Source: Seonamhaeicola aphaedonensis (lineage in GTDB: Bacteria; Bacteroidota; Bacteroidia; Flavobacteriales; Flavobacteriaceae). From it: a DNA stretch of 64,000 nt. The notes under the pieces are model-generated. The model was not told where the DNA came from and made no database searches. It saw only the letters and a program-made list of their open reading frames with translations. The stretch is from assembly GCF_003386195.1 (NCBI RefSeq), contig NZ_QRDX01000006.1, positions 186,001 to 250,000 of the forward strand, in the 5' to 3' direction. The number at the start of each line of letters is the position of its first letter. Position 1 is the first letter of the stretch. Shown in pieces: positions 1 through 8,093 of the stretch. Both the position numbers and the translations under genes were made by a program.

Positions 1-1
1 C

Positions 2-877
2 AATCTAGAAACTAAGAAGTTATTGCCAGAAAGTTTTGTTGAAAACTCCATAGACAACCATGCTATGCCAGATGCGATAATAAGTACATGGGGCCATGTT
101 ATTAAACAATCTATTAATAAAATTGGTATTAATCGTGTTAGCGGTATTGGTTTTGCCATGCCTGGCCCTTTTGATTATGCCAACGGAATTTCACTCTTCA
201 GTGGGCAAAACGGCAAGTACGAGCATACTTATGGTATAGATGTAAAAAACATGTTAACTGATTTTTTAAATTTAAAAGAACCACTAAAAATAAGATTTAT
301 TAATGATGCTAGCGCTTTTGCGCTTGGCGAAGCCAAATTTGGAAGTGCTAAAACCAATAATTCTATTTTATCCATAACATTGGGCACTGGATTTGGTTCT
401 GCTTTTATAAAAAATGGAGTGCCCGTTGTTAATGGCAATGAAGTACCAAAAGGTGGATGCCTATGGCATTTACCTTTTGAAAATGCCACAGCAGACGATT
501 ACTTTTCTACACGCGGTTTAATTGAGAGATTCGAACAAAAAACAGGACATAAATGTAAGGGCGTAAAAGACATCGTAGACCTATGTGGAACTAATAGTGA
601 TGCAAAACAGCTACTTGAGGACTTTGGCGAAAAAATGGCCAGCTTTCTTCATCCATGGGTAAGAAAATCGAAGGTAGAAACTGTCGTATTTGGAGGTAAT
701 ATTTCCAGAGCTTATCAATTTTTTGGAAAATCACTTAAAAGCTATTTAAATAGTGTAGATCTCCCGGTAAACATTATCGTATCTCAGCTAAAAGAAAAAT
801 CGGCATTTATGGGAAGCGCTGTCTTAATTGATGATAAACTTTATGAAAGCATTTTTCCTGTTTTACAGAAAATGTAA
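2..877 (+). CDS. ROK family sugar kinase (5' end outside window)
   Basis: Probable cytoplasmic ATP-dependent hexose kinase, by context a manno-, gluco- or N-acetylhexosamine kinase. The reading frame is open to the window edge, so the true N-terminus, including the first phosphate-binding DIGGT motif, lies upstream. A TTG at 23 is only an internal codon of this frame. Visible ROK features are GIGFAMPGPFD, NDASAFALGEAKFG (the catalytic Asp of ROK kinases sits in ND-A) and the phosphate loop LGTGFGSAFIKNG. The zinc motif CxCGxxGC of classical ROK kinases is absent, and a DYFSTRGL stretch stands in its place. A glycosidase-like lipoprotein and a mannose-6-phosphate isomerase fusion follow on the same strand, which favours phosphorylation of mannose released from glycans. 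The family call is firm; the substrate is inferred. Confidence 0.85.
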   Translation, partial: NLETKKLLPESFVENSIDNHAMPDAIISTWGHVIKQSINKIGINRVSGIGFAMPGPFDYANGISLFSGQNGKYEHTYGIDVKNMLTDFLNLKEPLKIRFINDASAFALGEAKFGSAKTNNSILSITLGTGFGSAFIKNGVPVVNGNEVPKGGCLWHLPFENATADDYFSTRGLIERFEQKTGHKCKGVKDIVDLCGTNSDAKQLLEDFGEKMASFLHPWVRKSKVETVVFGGNISRAYQFFGKSLKSYLNSVDLPVNIIVSQLKEKSAFMGSAVLIDDKLYESIFPVLQKM

Positions 878-923
878 TTATTAAATATGGCATTAACCCC
901 TAGTAATATAAATTCAATAACAT

Positions 924-2216
924 ATGAGATATTTAAAATTAATTGCATTATGCCTTTTGGTTGGATGTAAATCGGGTAAAGAAAACACCATTTTAAAGGA
1001 ACACATAATATCTAACGAGTACTTTACTTTTACTAAACAAAAAGCTCTAGAAGTCGTGAAAACTGGTTTTAATGCTGGAGATGGTTATGGCGAGGTATGG
1101 ATACGTGATTATAATACATTTATTGAACTTTCTGCTGAAGTATATCCAAAGGAAACTTTAAAGGAAAACCTACGCGTGTTTTTCCGATTGCAAGGAGATG
1201 ATGGAAATATTTTAGATGGCTTTATACCAAAAGAAAAAGCAGTACATACCGAGGGTGGTTATACTTATTATGAAACCGATTTAGAGCCCACATATACAGG
1301 TCATAAAAATACAGTAGAAACAGACCATGAGTCGTCACTGGTACAGTCGGTTTATAAATATGTTACTAAAACAGGAGATAGCGGTTTTCTAAACGAAAAA
1401 GTAGGAGACAAAACCATTGCTGAACGTATGGAATGGTCTATGGAGTTTCTTTTAAATCATCGTTGGAGTAAAGAGCACGGATTAATTTGGGGAGCTACTA
1501 CAGCAGATTGGGGTGATGTGCAACACTGCCACAATTGGGGAGTGTATCTTACGGAATGCACCAAATATTCTGTGGATATTTATGACAATGCGATGATGTT
1601 AATTGCCCTAGACAACATGATAGAACTTGTACCAGAAACCAAATTAAAATGGAAACCCATTCGTAACGATATCGCGAAAAACACCATGAAATACCTCTGG
1701 GATGAAGAAAATAAAAAGTTTATTCCACATGTTTATCTCAATGGATCACCATTTCCTGATGATTTTAACGAAAATGAAATTTTCTACCATGGAGGCACTG
1801 CCGTTGCCATAGAAGCTGGGTTATTATCCAAAAGACAGATTAAGGTTTCATTAGAGAAGATGATTGAAAACGTTAAAGCATCTGGAGCAGGATCTATTGG
1901 TTTAACCATGTATCCTCCATATCCTAAAGGTATGTTTGAAAGTCCAGGTATGGTACCTTACGGTTATCAAAATGGTGGCGACTGGACTTGGTTTGGTGGA
2001 CGTATGATACAGCAGTTAATTAAACACGGATTTATTGAAGAAGCCTACGAACACATACAACCCATGGTAAAACGTGTTAAAGACAACAACGGTTTTTACG
2101 AGTGGTATACCGTAGAGAATAAGCCCACAGGTTCTGGAACTTTTCGTGGTTCGGCTGGTGTTCTATACAAAGCCATACAGCTATTAGAAAATTATGCAAA
2201 CACTAAAAATGAATAA
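924..2216 (+). CDS. six-hairpin glycosidase-like lipoprotein
   Basis: The N-terminus ([15 protein letters not shown]) is a lipoprotein signal with lipobox LVGC, so the protein is expected in the periplasm or outer membrane. The remainder resembles (alpha/alpha)6-toroid glycosidases. Motifs include [11 protein letters not shown] near residue 56, ETDHESS near residue 133, [11 protein letters not shown] near residue 190, and a C-terminal [12 protein letters not shown]. Asp and Glu residues at the barrel mouth (WIRD, ADWGD, GDW) could be catalytic. I cannot assign a GH family. It resembles amylo-alpha-1,6-glucosidase or GH63/GH125-type catalytic domains more than any mannosidase in this locus. 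It overlaps the start of the next gene by a few bases, so the two are probably cotranscribed. A role in trimming a glycan side chain is inferred from context only. Confidence 0.6.
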   Translation: MRYLKLIALCLLVGCKSGKENTILKEHIISNEYFTFTKQKALEVVKTGFNAGDGYGEVWIRDYNTFIELSAEVYPKETLKENLRVFFRLQGDDGNILDGFIPKEKAVHTEGGYTYYETDLEPTYTGHKNTVETDHESSLVQSVYKYVTKTGDSGFLNEKVGDKTIAERMEWSMEFLLNHRWSKEHGLIWGATTADWGDVQHCHNWGVYLTECTKYSVDIYDNAMMLIALDNMIELVPETKLKWKPIRNDIAKNTMKYLWDEENKKFIPHVYLNGSPFPDDFNENEIFYHGGTAVAIEAGLLSKRQIKVSLEKMIENVKASGAGSIGLTMYPPYPKGMFESPGMVPYGYQNGGDWTWFGGRMIQQLIKHGFIEEAYEHIQPMVKRVKDNNGFYEWYTVENKPTGSGTFRGSAGVLYKAIQLLENYANTKNE

Positions 2217-3993
2217 AAGCGCTATGAGCCATTCAACACTAAGAAAATCAGACCAATACTTACTACCTCAGAAAAAGGAAGAATCGCCTGTTGGGATGTA
2301 CGACTTATATCCTTCAATAAGCTTAGAGTCGGGGAAAATTGCATCAGGTATAAACACTTTGGTAGATGAGCTGGACAACCAAAAAACAATTATCATTGAT
2401 GGTTATATTGGTGTGTTTTACGATAAGATTAAAACGCAAATAACTGAAGCATTTAAAAGCAAAGGAAAAGATGTGGCTTGGTTTAATACCGATACTGCCC
2501 TAAAGTCCGAAACCGAAATTGATAGCTTAATAAAACCTTTTCTTGGAGGAGACGACCCAATTTTTGGTAAACGTACAACACTACAGCTAGAAGACTTTTT
2601 TATTAAGGAAAAACTAGCCCAATTTAAACCCAATACCAATGCCGATGTAAACATCATTATAGGTGTAGGAGCCCGTTTAGCGGGATGGGAAGGTACCTTG
2701 GTATATATAGATTTACCAAAAAACGAGCTTCAATTTAGAGCGCGGGCTAAAAGTATATTAAACCTTGGAGCTTCTAAACCAGATGCGATTAAACCCATGT
2801 ATAAGCGCTACTATTTTGTAGATTGGATAGTACTAAACCAACACAAAAAAGAGCTATTACCCCAAATAGATTATTTTGTAGATGAACAACGTATAGACCA
2901 CATTACTTGGATGAAAGGAAGCGATGTTAGGGATGGATTAAAAACGATGTCTCAAAACATGTTTAGAGTGCGTCCTTGGTTTGAACCAGGAGCATGGGGA
3001 GGGCAATGGATTATCGACAAAATTGATGGCTTAAACAAAGAGGTTATTAATTACGCTTGGTCTTTTGAATTAATAGTTCCTGAAAACGGGTTGTTGTTTG
3101 AAAGCGATGGCCATTTGCTCGAACTATCGTTCGACTGCTTGATGTTTCAAGAACGCGATGCCGTCATGGGGAAACACGCCGAGCAGTATGGTTATGAATT
3201 TCCTATTCGCTTCGATTTTCTCGATACCTTTGATGGTGGCAACTTGTCCATTCAATGTCATCCGCATTTAGATTATATGAAGACGCATTTTGGAGAACCC
3301 ATTACCCAAGAAGAGACCTATTATATTCTAGATGCTGGGAAAGACGCAAAATGCTATCTTGGTTTTCAGGATGATATAAACCCTGAAGCTTTTGAAGCTG
3401 ATTTAAAGTATAGCTTTGAAAACAAAAAGGAGATAGATATCACCAAACATGTTCAAGTTCATGATTCTAAAAAGCATGATTTATTTTTAATTCCACCGGG
3501 TACGATTCACGGTTCTGGCATTGATAACCTTGTGCTGGAAATTAGTGCAACCCCTTATATATTTACATTTAAAATGTACGATTGGTTGCGTGTAGATTTA
3601 GATGGAAAACCACGACCTATTAATATAGAACGCGGTATGGAAAACTTATCCTTTGAACGTAAAGGAGATTACGTAAAAGAGAAATTAATTTCGCATCCGT
3701 ATGTATTAGAACAAGGAGACGATTGGATATTGTACCACTTACCAACCCACGAACAACATTCGTACGATGTGCATCGTTTTCATTTAAAAACAAATATAGA
3801 GGTTAAAACTAATAACCTTTGCCATGTATTATCTTTAGTAGAAGGCAAAAGCATTATAGTTGAAACTGAAAATGGTATGCGCCAACGTTTTAATTACGCT
3901 GAAACCTTTGTAATTCCGGCAAATGCAGGTTCGTACAAGATTATTAATGAATTAGATACTGAAATTATGGTTGTAAAAGCTTTTATGAAATAA
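2209..3993 (+). CDS. kinase-like domain fused to class I mannose-6-phosphate isomerase
   Basis: Predicted to interconvert mannose-6-phosphate and fructose-6-phosphate in the cytoplasm. About 594 residues, roughly 1.8 times a stand-alone ManA. Residues ~40-240 look like a nucleoside-kinase-type P-loop fold, but the loop reads [14 protein letters not shown] and lacks the GxxGxGK[ST] Lys and Thr, so ATP hydrolysis by this part is doubtful. The C-terminal ~320 residues are a cupin-type isomerase with QCHPH (Gln349, His351) and PPGTIHGSG, both known metal-ligand regions of type I phosphomannose isomerases. I chose the ATG at 2209, which overlaps the upstream stop. ATGs at 2194 and 2224 are alternatives. 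A normal-length ManA lies at 25554-26528, so the locus holds two isomerase domains. Confidence 0.8.
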   Translation: MNKSAMSHSTLRKSDQYLLPQKKEESPVGMYDLYPSISLESGKIASGINTLVDELDNQKTIIIDGYIGVFYDKIKTQITEAFKSKGKDVAWFNTDTALKSETEIDSLIKPFLGGDDPIFGKRTTLQLEDFFIKEKLAQFKPNTNADVNIIIGVGARLAGWEGTLVYIDLPKNELQFRARAKSILNLGASKPDAIKPMYKRYYFVDWIVLNQHKKELLPQIDYFVDEQRIDHITWMKGSDVRDGLKTMSQNMFRVRPWFEPGAWGGQWIIDKIDGLNKEVINYAWSFELIVPENGLLFESDGHLLELSFDCLMFQERDAVMGKHAEQYGYEFPIRFDFLDTFDGGNLSIQCHPHLDYMKTHFGEPITQEETYYILDAGKDAKCYLGFQDDINPEAFEADLKYSFENKKEIDITKHVQVHDSKKHDLFLIPPGTIHGSGIDNLVLEISATPYIFTFKMYDWLRVDLDGKPRPINIERGMENLSFERKGDYVKEKLISHPYVLEQGDDWILYHLPTHEQHSYDVHRFHLKTNIEVKTNNLCHVLSLVEGKSIIVETENGMRQRFNYAETFVIPANAGSYKIINELDTEIMVVKAFMK

Positions 3994-4064
3994 TAAACGA
4001 ATTATCTTTAAAAAAAATTAACAATCATCCTTAACTAAGGATACGTTTAAAATTTTTCATTAGA

Positions 4065-4964
4065 ATGACTAAAAAAGTATTAAGAACTAAATTAACTCTA
4101 CTAGTTTTAGCACTACAAACTGCAACAAGCCTTGTGTACGGACAAGAAATTGAAAGACAACATATGGCTAAATTATCTTTCTTAATTGGAAATTGGACTG
4201 GAAACTCATATTCGTTTGCAAAAAATGACACCACAAAAGTTAAAGTAAGTGAAAGTGCAAATTATATTTTAGACGGCAATGCTATTACTTTGGATGTTAA
4301 TTCTTCAAGTGTGCAACTTCATACGGTAATAACCTATAGCGTGAATGATAGTTGTTATTATTACCAGCCTACAAGTAAAACTGAAAGTTATAAAAAATCA
4401 AAAGGATATTTTATAGATGGTAAATTTCTAGTTTACTTTAATCCTAAAAATCGACTTAATTTTGAAAAGACTAAATCTGGTGAATTCCACGAATATGGAG
4501 AGACATTAAAAAATGGAATTTGGGAAAAATACTTTGAAGATATTTTAGAACCGGCACCCTCAAACTATTCATTTGCTCCAAAAAAAGAAAAAATTACTAA
4601 AGAGTACATAGATCCCATTAAAGCATTGACCAATGTTGTATCTGTAGAACATGAAAACTTCAAAAACATATATATAGCAGGTCAAGTAGGTACAGGAAAG
4701 ACGAAAGAAGAACAACTTGAAACAGCCTATAAAGCTATTGAAAAAAGGTTATCACAGGCTGGAGCCTCCTTTTCAGACTTAGTGGAAATGAAAATTTATA
4801 TAGTCGATTATGACCCAGAGAAAGACCTAGATATGTTTTTTAGGGTTAGAGAAAAACTCTATGGTGAAAGAAAGATGCCTCCAAATGTGTTTATTGGGAT
4901 TTCATCACTTTATAGTAAAGAAAAATTAATTGAGTTATCAGGAACAGCGGTACTTATTAAATAA
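4065..4964 (+). CDS. exported lipocalin-like plus RidA-domain protein
   Basis: Residues 1-26 form a signal peptide ending VYGQ. Residues ~30-160 contain LSFLIGNWTG and a series of beta-strand-like stretches, resembling heme-nitrobindin/DUF1579-like barrels that begin with a 'G.W.G' strand. Residues ~180-299 are a YjgF/YER057c/UK114 (RidA) domain, with IAGQVGTG, the helix EEQLETAYKAIEKRL, FFRVREKLYG (position of the RidA substrate-binding Arg) and LIELSGTAV. Cytoplasmic RidA proteins deaminate reactive enamines and imines; an exported version has no established role. The adjacent gene encodes a second exported RidA domain. I cannot say what the substrate is or whether either protein belongs functionally to the glycan locus. 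Confidence 0.65.
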   Translation: MTKKVLRTKLTLLVLALQTATSLVYGQEIERQHMAKLSFLIGNWTGNSYSFAKNDTTKVKVSESANYILDGNAITLDVNSSSVQLHTVITYSVNDSCYYYQPTSKTESYKKSKGYFIDGKFLVYFNPKNRLNFEKTKSGEFHEYGETLKNGIWEKYFEDILEPAPSNYSFAPKKEKITKEYIDPIKALTNVVSVEHENFKNIYIAGQVGTGKTKEEQLETAYKAIEKRLSQAGASFSDLVEMKIYIVDYDPEKDLDMFFRVREKLYGERKMPPNVFIGISSLYSKEKLIELSGTAVLIK

Positions 4965-4979
4965 TATTAACTTATTTCT

Positions 4980-5462
4980 ATGACACTAAAACTGAAAAAT
5001 AAAAAAATAGGGATTAAGGAGTTTATTCATTTAATTGTTAGCATTCTATCTCTGAACCTTGCTTTTGGTCAAAATCCCGAAGAAAGTAAATTTAAAAAAC
5101 AGAACATAGGCGGTGGCGCAGAATGGAATTATTCGGAAGCGGTTAAGATATCAGACTTCTCTGAATTATTATTTATTAGCGGTCAAGTTCCTATAACCAA
5201 TCAGGGAAAAGTTCCAAGTAATATTAAAGATCAATGCACCGTTGCATGGTCTAACGTTGAAGCCCAATTAAAAGAGGCTGACATGACCTTGGATAATCTC
5301 GTTAAAGTCACTTTTTTTGTTTCTGACAGGAAATATTTGCGCGAAGTTGGTCAACTTAGAGAACAGAACCTTTTAAATATAAAACCAGCGTTAACCATTG
5401 TGATTACAGGTATATACAATGAAAACTGGCTACTAGAAATTGAAGCTATAGCTGCTAAATAA
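4980..5462 (+). CDS. exported RidA family protein
   Basis: A 160-residue protein with a long N-terminal hydrophobic signal (FIHLIVSILSLNLAFGQ), so probably periplasmic. The rest is one RidA/YjgF domain: ELLFISGQVP, the helix DQCTVAWSNVEAQLKEADM, LDNLVKVTFFVSD, LREVGQLREQ and a final LLEIEAIAAK. The Arg in QLREQ and the Glu in LEIEAIA match the positions that contact substrate carboxylate and water in active RidA deaminases. It starts 15 bases after the preceding RidA-domain gene, suggesting cotranscription and perhaps a hetero-oligomer, since RidA proteins are trimers. A strong hairpin terminator follows. The function is inferred at family level only. Confidence 0.75.
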   Translation: MTLKLKNKKIGIKEFIHLIVSILSLNLAFGQNPEESKFKKQNIGGGAEWNYSEAVKISDFSELLFISGQVPITNQGKVPSNIKDQCTVAWSNVEAQLKEADMTLDNLVKVTFFVSDRKYLREVGQLREQNLLNIKPALTIVITGIYNENWLLEIEAIAAK

Positions 5463-5490
5463 ATAGTAAAATCATTTACTATCCTAACAT

Positions 5491-5525
5491 AAAAACCCAT
5501 AATGCTAATTCATTATGGGTTTTTT
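5491..5525. terminator. bidirectional intrinsic terminator
   Basis: A perfect 14-bp stem (5491-5504 with 5511-5524) encloses a 6-nt loop CTAATT. One end is a run of A and the other a run of T, so it can work in both directions. It sits between the convergent RidA gene and the PNGase F gene. Confidence 0.9.
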
Positions 5526-5593
5526 GAATGATTTTAAAAATATTATGAAATGCTCTAGTCTTTAGTAAATTAAAAAGTACTAATTGTCAACTT

Positions 5594-6679
5594 TTAGTTT
5601 GTAATTATCGGGGGATCTATAGGTGTTTTACTTTTTACCACCACATAAGTAGAGATAGCATAAAAAGCACCTGTCTGACCTGAAAGTGTTCCTCCATCAG
5701 AAGTCCAGTCCTCAAAATCATATTCAAAATTGAATGTTACGTTAGAATTTGACCTATCAAACTTATCAATTCTAACGGGAACTGCCATTCCTGGGCACCA
5801 CCCTGCCCTATCTGGGGCCCAATTACCACGTTGCGGATTTATTTTATTACTACCACAACCTATCGGCTTCAATTCGTGGGTAAATTTGGGGTCATTATCA
5901 ATTTTAATTTGATGGGTTCTAAAGCACCATTCTGCACACCCCCTACCATCATTATCGGCCGGCGTTGCATGGCCCCAACCACTAATTAAAGTTCGTAAAT
6001 GCGTACTAAAGGCATTACTGGGTATGGCTATGGTTTTCGTTAAATCAAAACCAGCGGTACTACTTCCATAAGGCACTCCAGCCAATGACAAACCATTGTA
6101 GGCTATAACCTCTGAGACCGCATAATATGGGTAATCTGGCACACCTTCTTCAAAATCGAAATCAACAGACAAATTCCAACCGTCATCACCCCATGTTTCG
6201 ATGAAGGCACGTAATTCTATTTGACCTTGCAACATCGTCTTAAAATCGGTAACATCTATTTCAATTCCACGTGTTAGTTGAGATGTATCAACACCATAGG
6301 GTGTAATGTATCTACCCAACTCAAACCATTTTTTTGTTTTTTTGTCCTTAACGCTAATATTAGCATACACATCCCAAATATTACATCCAACACTGGGGCA
6401 ATCCAACTGTATAAACATTTTTACAGACTTAACGTTGGTATTATCCTCATTTAACGTAAAGGTTGCAATTTTACTTTGGCTAAGGCCTGCACCAAATGCT
6501 ATTCTAGTTTGACTAAAGGTTTTGTAGTTTAATGTTTTAAAATTCTGAGGTGGATTATTCTCTTCGGAATCATTACTCTCATTTCCTGAATCAGTACCAC
6601 TACTGCAATAACTAAAGCCCAAAAAAAACATAAGGCAAAATGATAACCTTATTACTGTTATTGAAAATATCTTCTTCAT
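5594..6679 (-). CDS. peptide-N(4)-(N-acetyl-beta-glucosaminyl)asparagine amidase F (PNGase F)
   Basis: Hydrolyses the bond between Asn and the first GlcNAc of N-linked glycans, releasing the whole glycan from protein. At 361 residues it is close to the PNGase F precursor of Elizabethkingia. After an N-terminal signal and a low-complexity Ser/Asn/Glu linker (~26-45), two eight-stranded jelly-roll domains follow. Signatures match PNGase F well: AFGAGLSQS, CNIWDVYAN, RGIEIDVTDFK, IETWGDDG, SGWGHATP, GCAEWCFRTH, NWAPDRAGWCPGMAVP. The catalytic Asp60, Glu118 and Glu206 correspond to Asp103, Glu161 and Glu250, with spacing preserved (58 and 89 versus 58 and 88). It is the last gene of the - strand cluster, behind the permease gene. 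A Cys lies at the end of the signal region (FSYCSS), but the lipobox is poor, so lipoprotein status is uncertain. Confidence 0.96.
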   Translation of the reverse strand: MKKIFSITVIRLSFCLMFFLGFSYCSSGTDSGNESNDSEENNPPQNFKTLNYKTFSQTRIAFGAGLSQSKIATFTLNEDNTNVKSVKMFIQLDCPSVGCNIWDVYANISVKDKKTKKWFELGRYITPYGVDTSQLTRGIEIDVTDFKTMLQGQIELRAFIETWGDDGWNLSVDFDFEEGVPDYPYYAVSEVIAYNGLSLAGVPYGSSTAGFDLTKTIAIPSNAFSTHLRTLISGWGHATPADNDGRGCAEWCFRTHQIKIDNDPKFTHELKPIGCGSNKINPQRGNWAPDRAGWCPGMAVPVRIDKFDRSNSNVTFNFEYDFEDWTSDGGTLSGQTGAFYAISTYVVVKSKTPIDPPIITN

Positions 6680-6695
6680 AATTTATTTTTATAAT

Positions 6696-8009
6696 CTATT
6701 TATACTCATTGTCATAACTCGAAAACACCTTTCTACCGTACCAAGCAATATAAGTAAAGCACAACAACGGTAATATAAAGGAGATATTTACTTCTGGCAC
6801 CGATAGAATGCTTACATCAGCAACACCATTTCCTCCTATATCAATAATTTCACCCTGTAACTTTGGCATTAAAGCACCGCCTACAATAGCCATGACCAAA
6901 CCTGCAGACCCCACTTTGGATTGTTCTTCGGTTAAATCACGTAAGGCTATACCATAAATTGTTGGAAACATTAAAGACATACAAAATGATACTCCTACCA
7001 AACTATATAAACCAAACACACCTTTAATAAAAATAGTTCCAATTACAAATAACATAGCCAATAGTGCGAAGTACATTAACAATTTACCTGAACTCACAAA
7101 CTTTAAAAGGTAAGTACCAACAGCTCTACCTATTGTAAAAATTATAAATGCCCCCATTTGGTAATAGCCAGCCGTTACGCTATCCATATGGATAGCTTCG
7201 GCATATTGATAAATGTAAGTCCAGCACATAATTTGCGCACCAACATATAGCACTTGAGCCAAAACACCGAGTGTATATTTTCTATTTTTAAAAAGTACCG
7301 CAAAGGTTTCGGAGATATTTGGCATCCCGCCTTCTTCTTTTGATTGTGGCATTTTGTTTACCAAAAACAAGACAAAAACACCCAGAATTACCAAACCAAG
7401 AATAACATAAGGGTCTCTTATAACTAATAAATCAGAGGTTTTTATTAAGGTTTTAGAAACTTCATCTAAGGCGCTAAAATCTGAGACATCATCAGATTGT
7501 AAATTTTTTAAAACAAACTGTTGAGCCACAAATAAACCAGCAATAAGTCCAACAGGGTTAAACGCCTGCGCTAAATTTAAACGTTGTGTCGCTGTTTCTT
7601 TTGAACCCATCGCCAAGGCATAGGGGTTTGCTGCTGTTTCTAAAAAGGCCAAACCAAAGGTTAAAATGTAAAGTCCCAAGCAGAAAAACCAAAACTGCTC
7701 TGTTACTGCTGCAGGGTAGAATAAAAGTGCCCCCGCTGCATAAAGCCCTAGTCCAATCAAAATACCTATTTTATAGGAGTACTTTCTCATAAACATAGCA
7801 GCAGGTAAAGCCATACAAAAATAACCTCCATAGAATGCCATCTGTACCCAAGCTGCTTGTGAGTTTGATAATTCCAACACCTTTTTAAAGGCCTGAACCA
7901 TGGGATCTGTTACGGCATTGGCGAACCCCCATAGAGCAAACAAGGAGGTTACCAAAATAAAAGGAATCAACATTTCCTTTGAAACTATTACATTTTGTTT
8001 CTTTTGCAT
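6696..8009 (-). CDS. FucP/GlcP-type MFS sugar permease
   Basis: Inner-membrane proton-coupled sugar symporter of the fucose/glucose-galactose permease branch. About 437 residues with 12 hydrophobic segments. The first segment carries the FALWGFANAVTDPMVQAFK signature typical of this branch, and a loop has ETAANPYALAMG. It probably imports mannose, GlcNAc or short oligosaccharides from the periplasm. It starts just after a terminator that closes the SusCD-lipoprotein unit, and 16 bases separate it from the downstream PNGase F gene, so the two may form a subunit with their own promoter or read-through. The family assignment is firm; the transported sugar is inferred from context. Confidence 0.88.
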   Translation of the reverse strand: MQKKQNVIVSKEMLIPFILVTSLFALWGFANAVTDPMVQAFKKVLELSNSQAAWVQMAFYGGYFCMALPAAMFMRKYSYKIGILIGLGLYAAGALLFYPAAVTEQFWFFCLGLYILTFGLAFLETAANPYALAMGSKETATQRLNLAQAFNPVGLIAGLFVAQQFVLKNLQSDDVSDFSALDEVSKTLIKTSDLLVIRDPYVILGLVILGVFVLFLVNKMPQSKEEGGMPNISETFAVLFKNRKYTLGVLAQVLYVGAQIMCWTYIYQYAEAIHMDSVTAGYYQMGAFIIFTIGRAVGTYLLKFVSSGKLLMYFALLAMLFVIGTIFIKGVFGLYSLVGVSFCMSLMFPTIYGIALRDLTEEQSKVGSAGLVMAIVGGALMPKLQGEIIDIGGNGVADVSILSVPEVNISFILPLLCFTYIAWYGRKVFSSYDNEYK

Positions 8010-8030
8010 ATCTATAATTAATTACTAATT

Positions 8031-8060
8031 TAAAAAAAGAAGAACCCTTAAGGGTTCTTC
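8031..8060 (-). terminator. intrinsic terminator after the SusCD-LamG genes
   Basis: A 22-bp perfect palindrome at 8039-8060 (arms GAAGAACCC and GGGTTCTTC around TTAA) is followed on the - strand by a run of T (AAAAAAA at 8032-8038 on the + strand). It lies between the LamG lipoprotein stop and the permease start. Confidence 0.88.
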
Positions 8061-8093
8061 TCTCTCTAAAACTAAACTAACTCAAAATAATTA

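Noticed and set aside
4027-4042. Inverted repeat ATCCTTA-AC-TAAGGAT before the lipocalin-RidA gene
   Set aside because: The stem is only 7 bp of mostly A/T and no T run follows directly, so I do not call it a terminator or operator.
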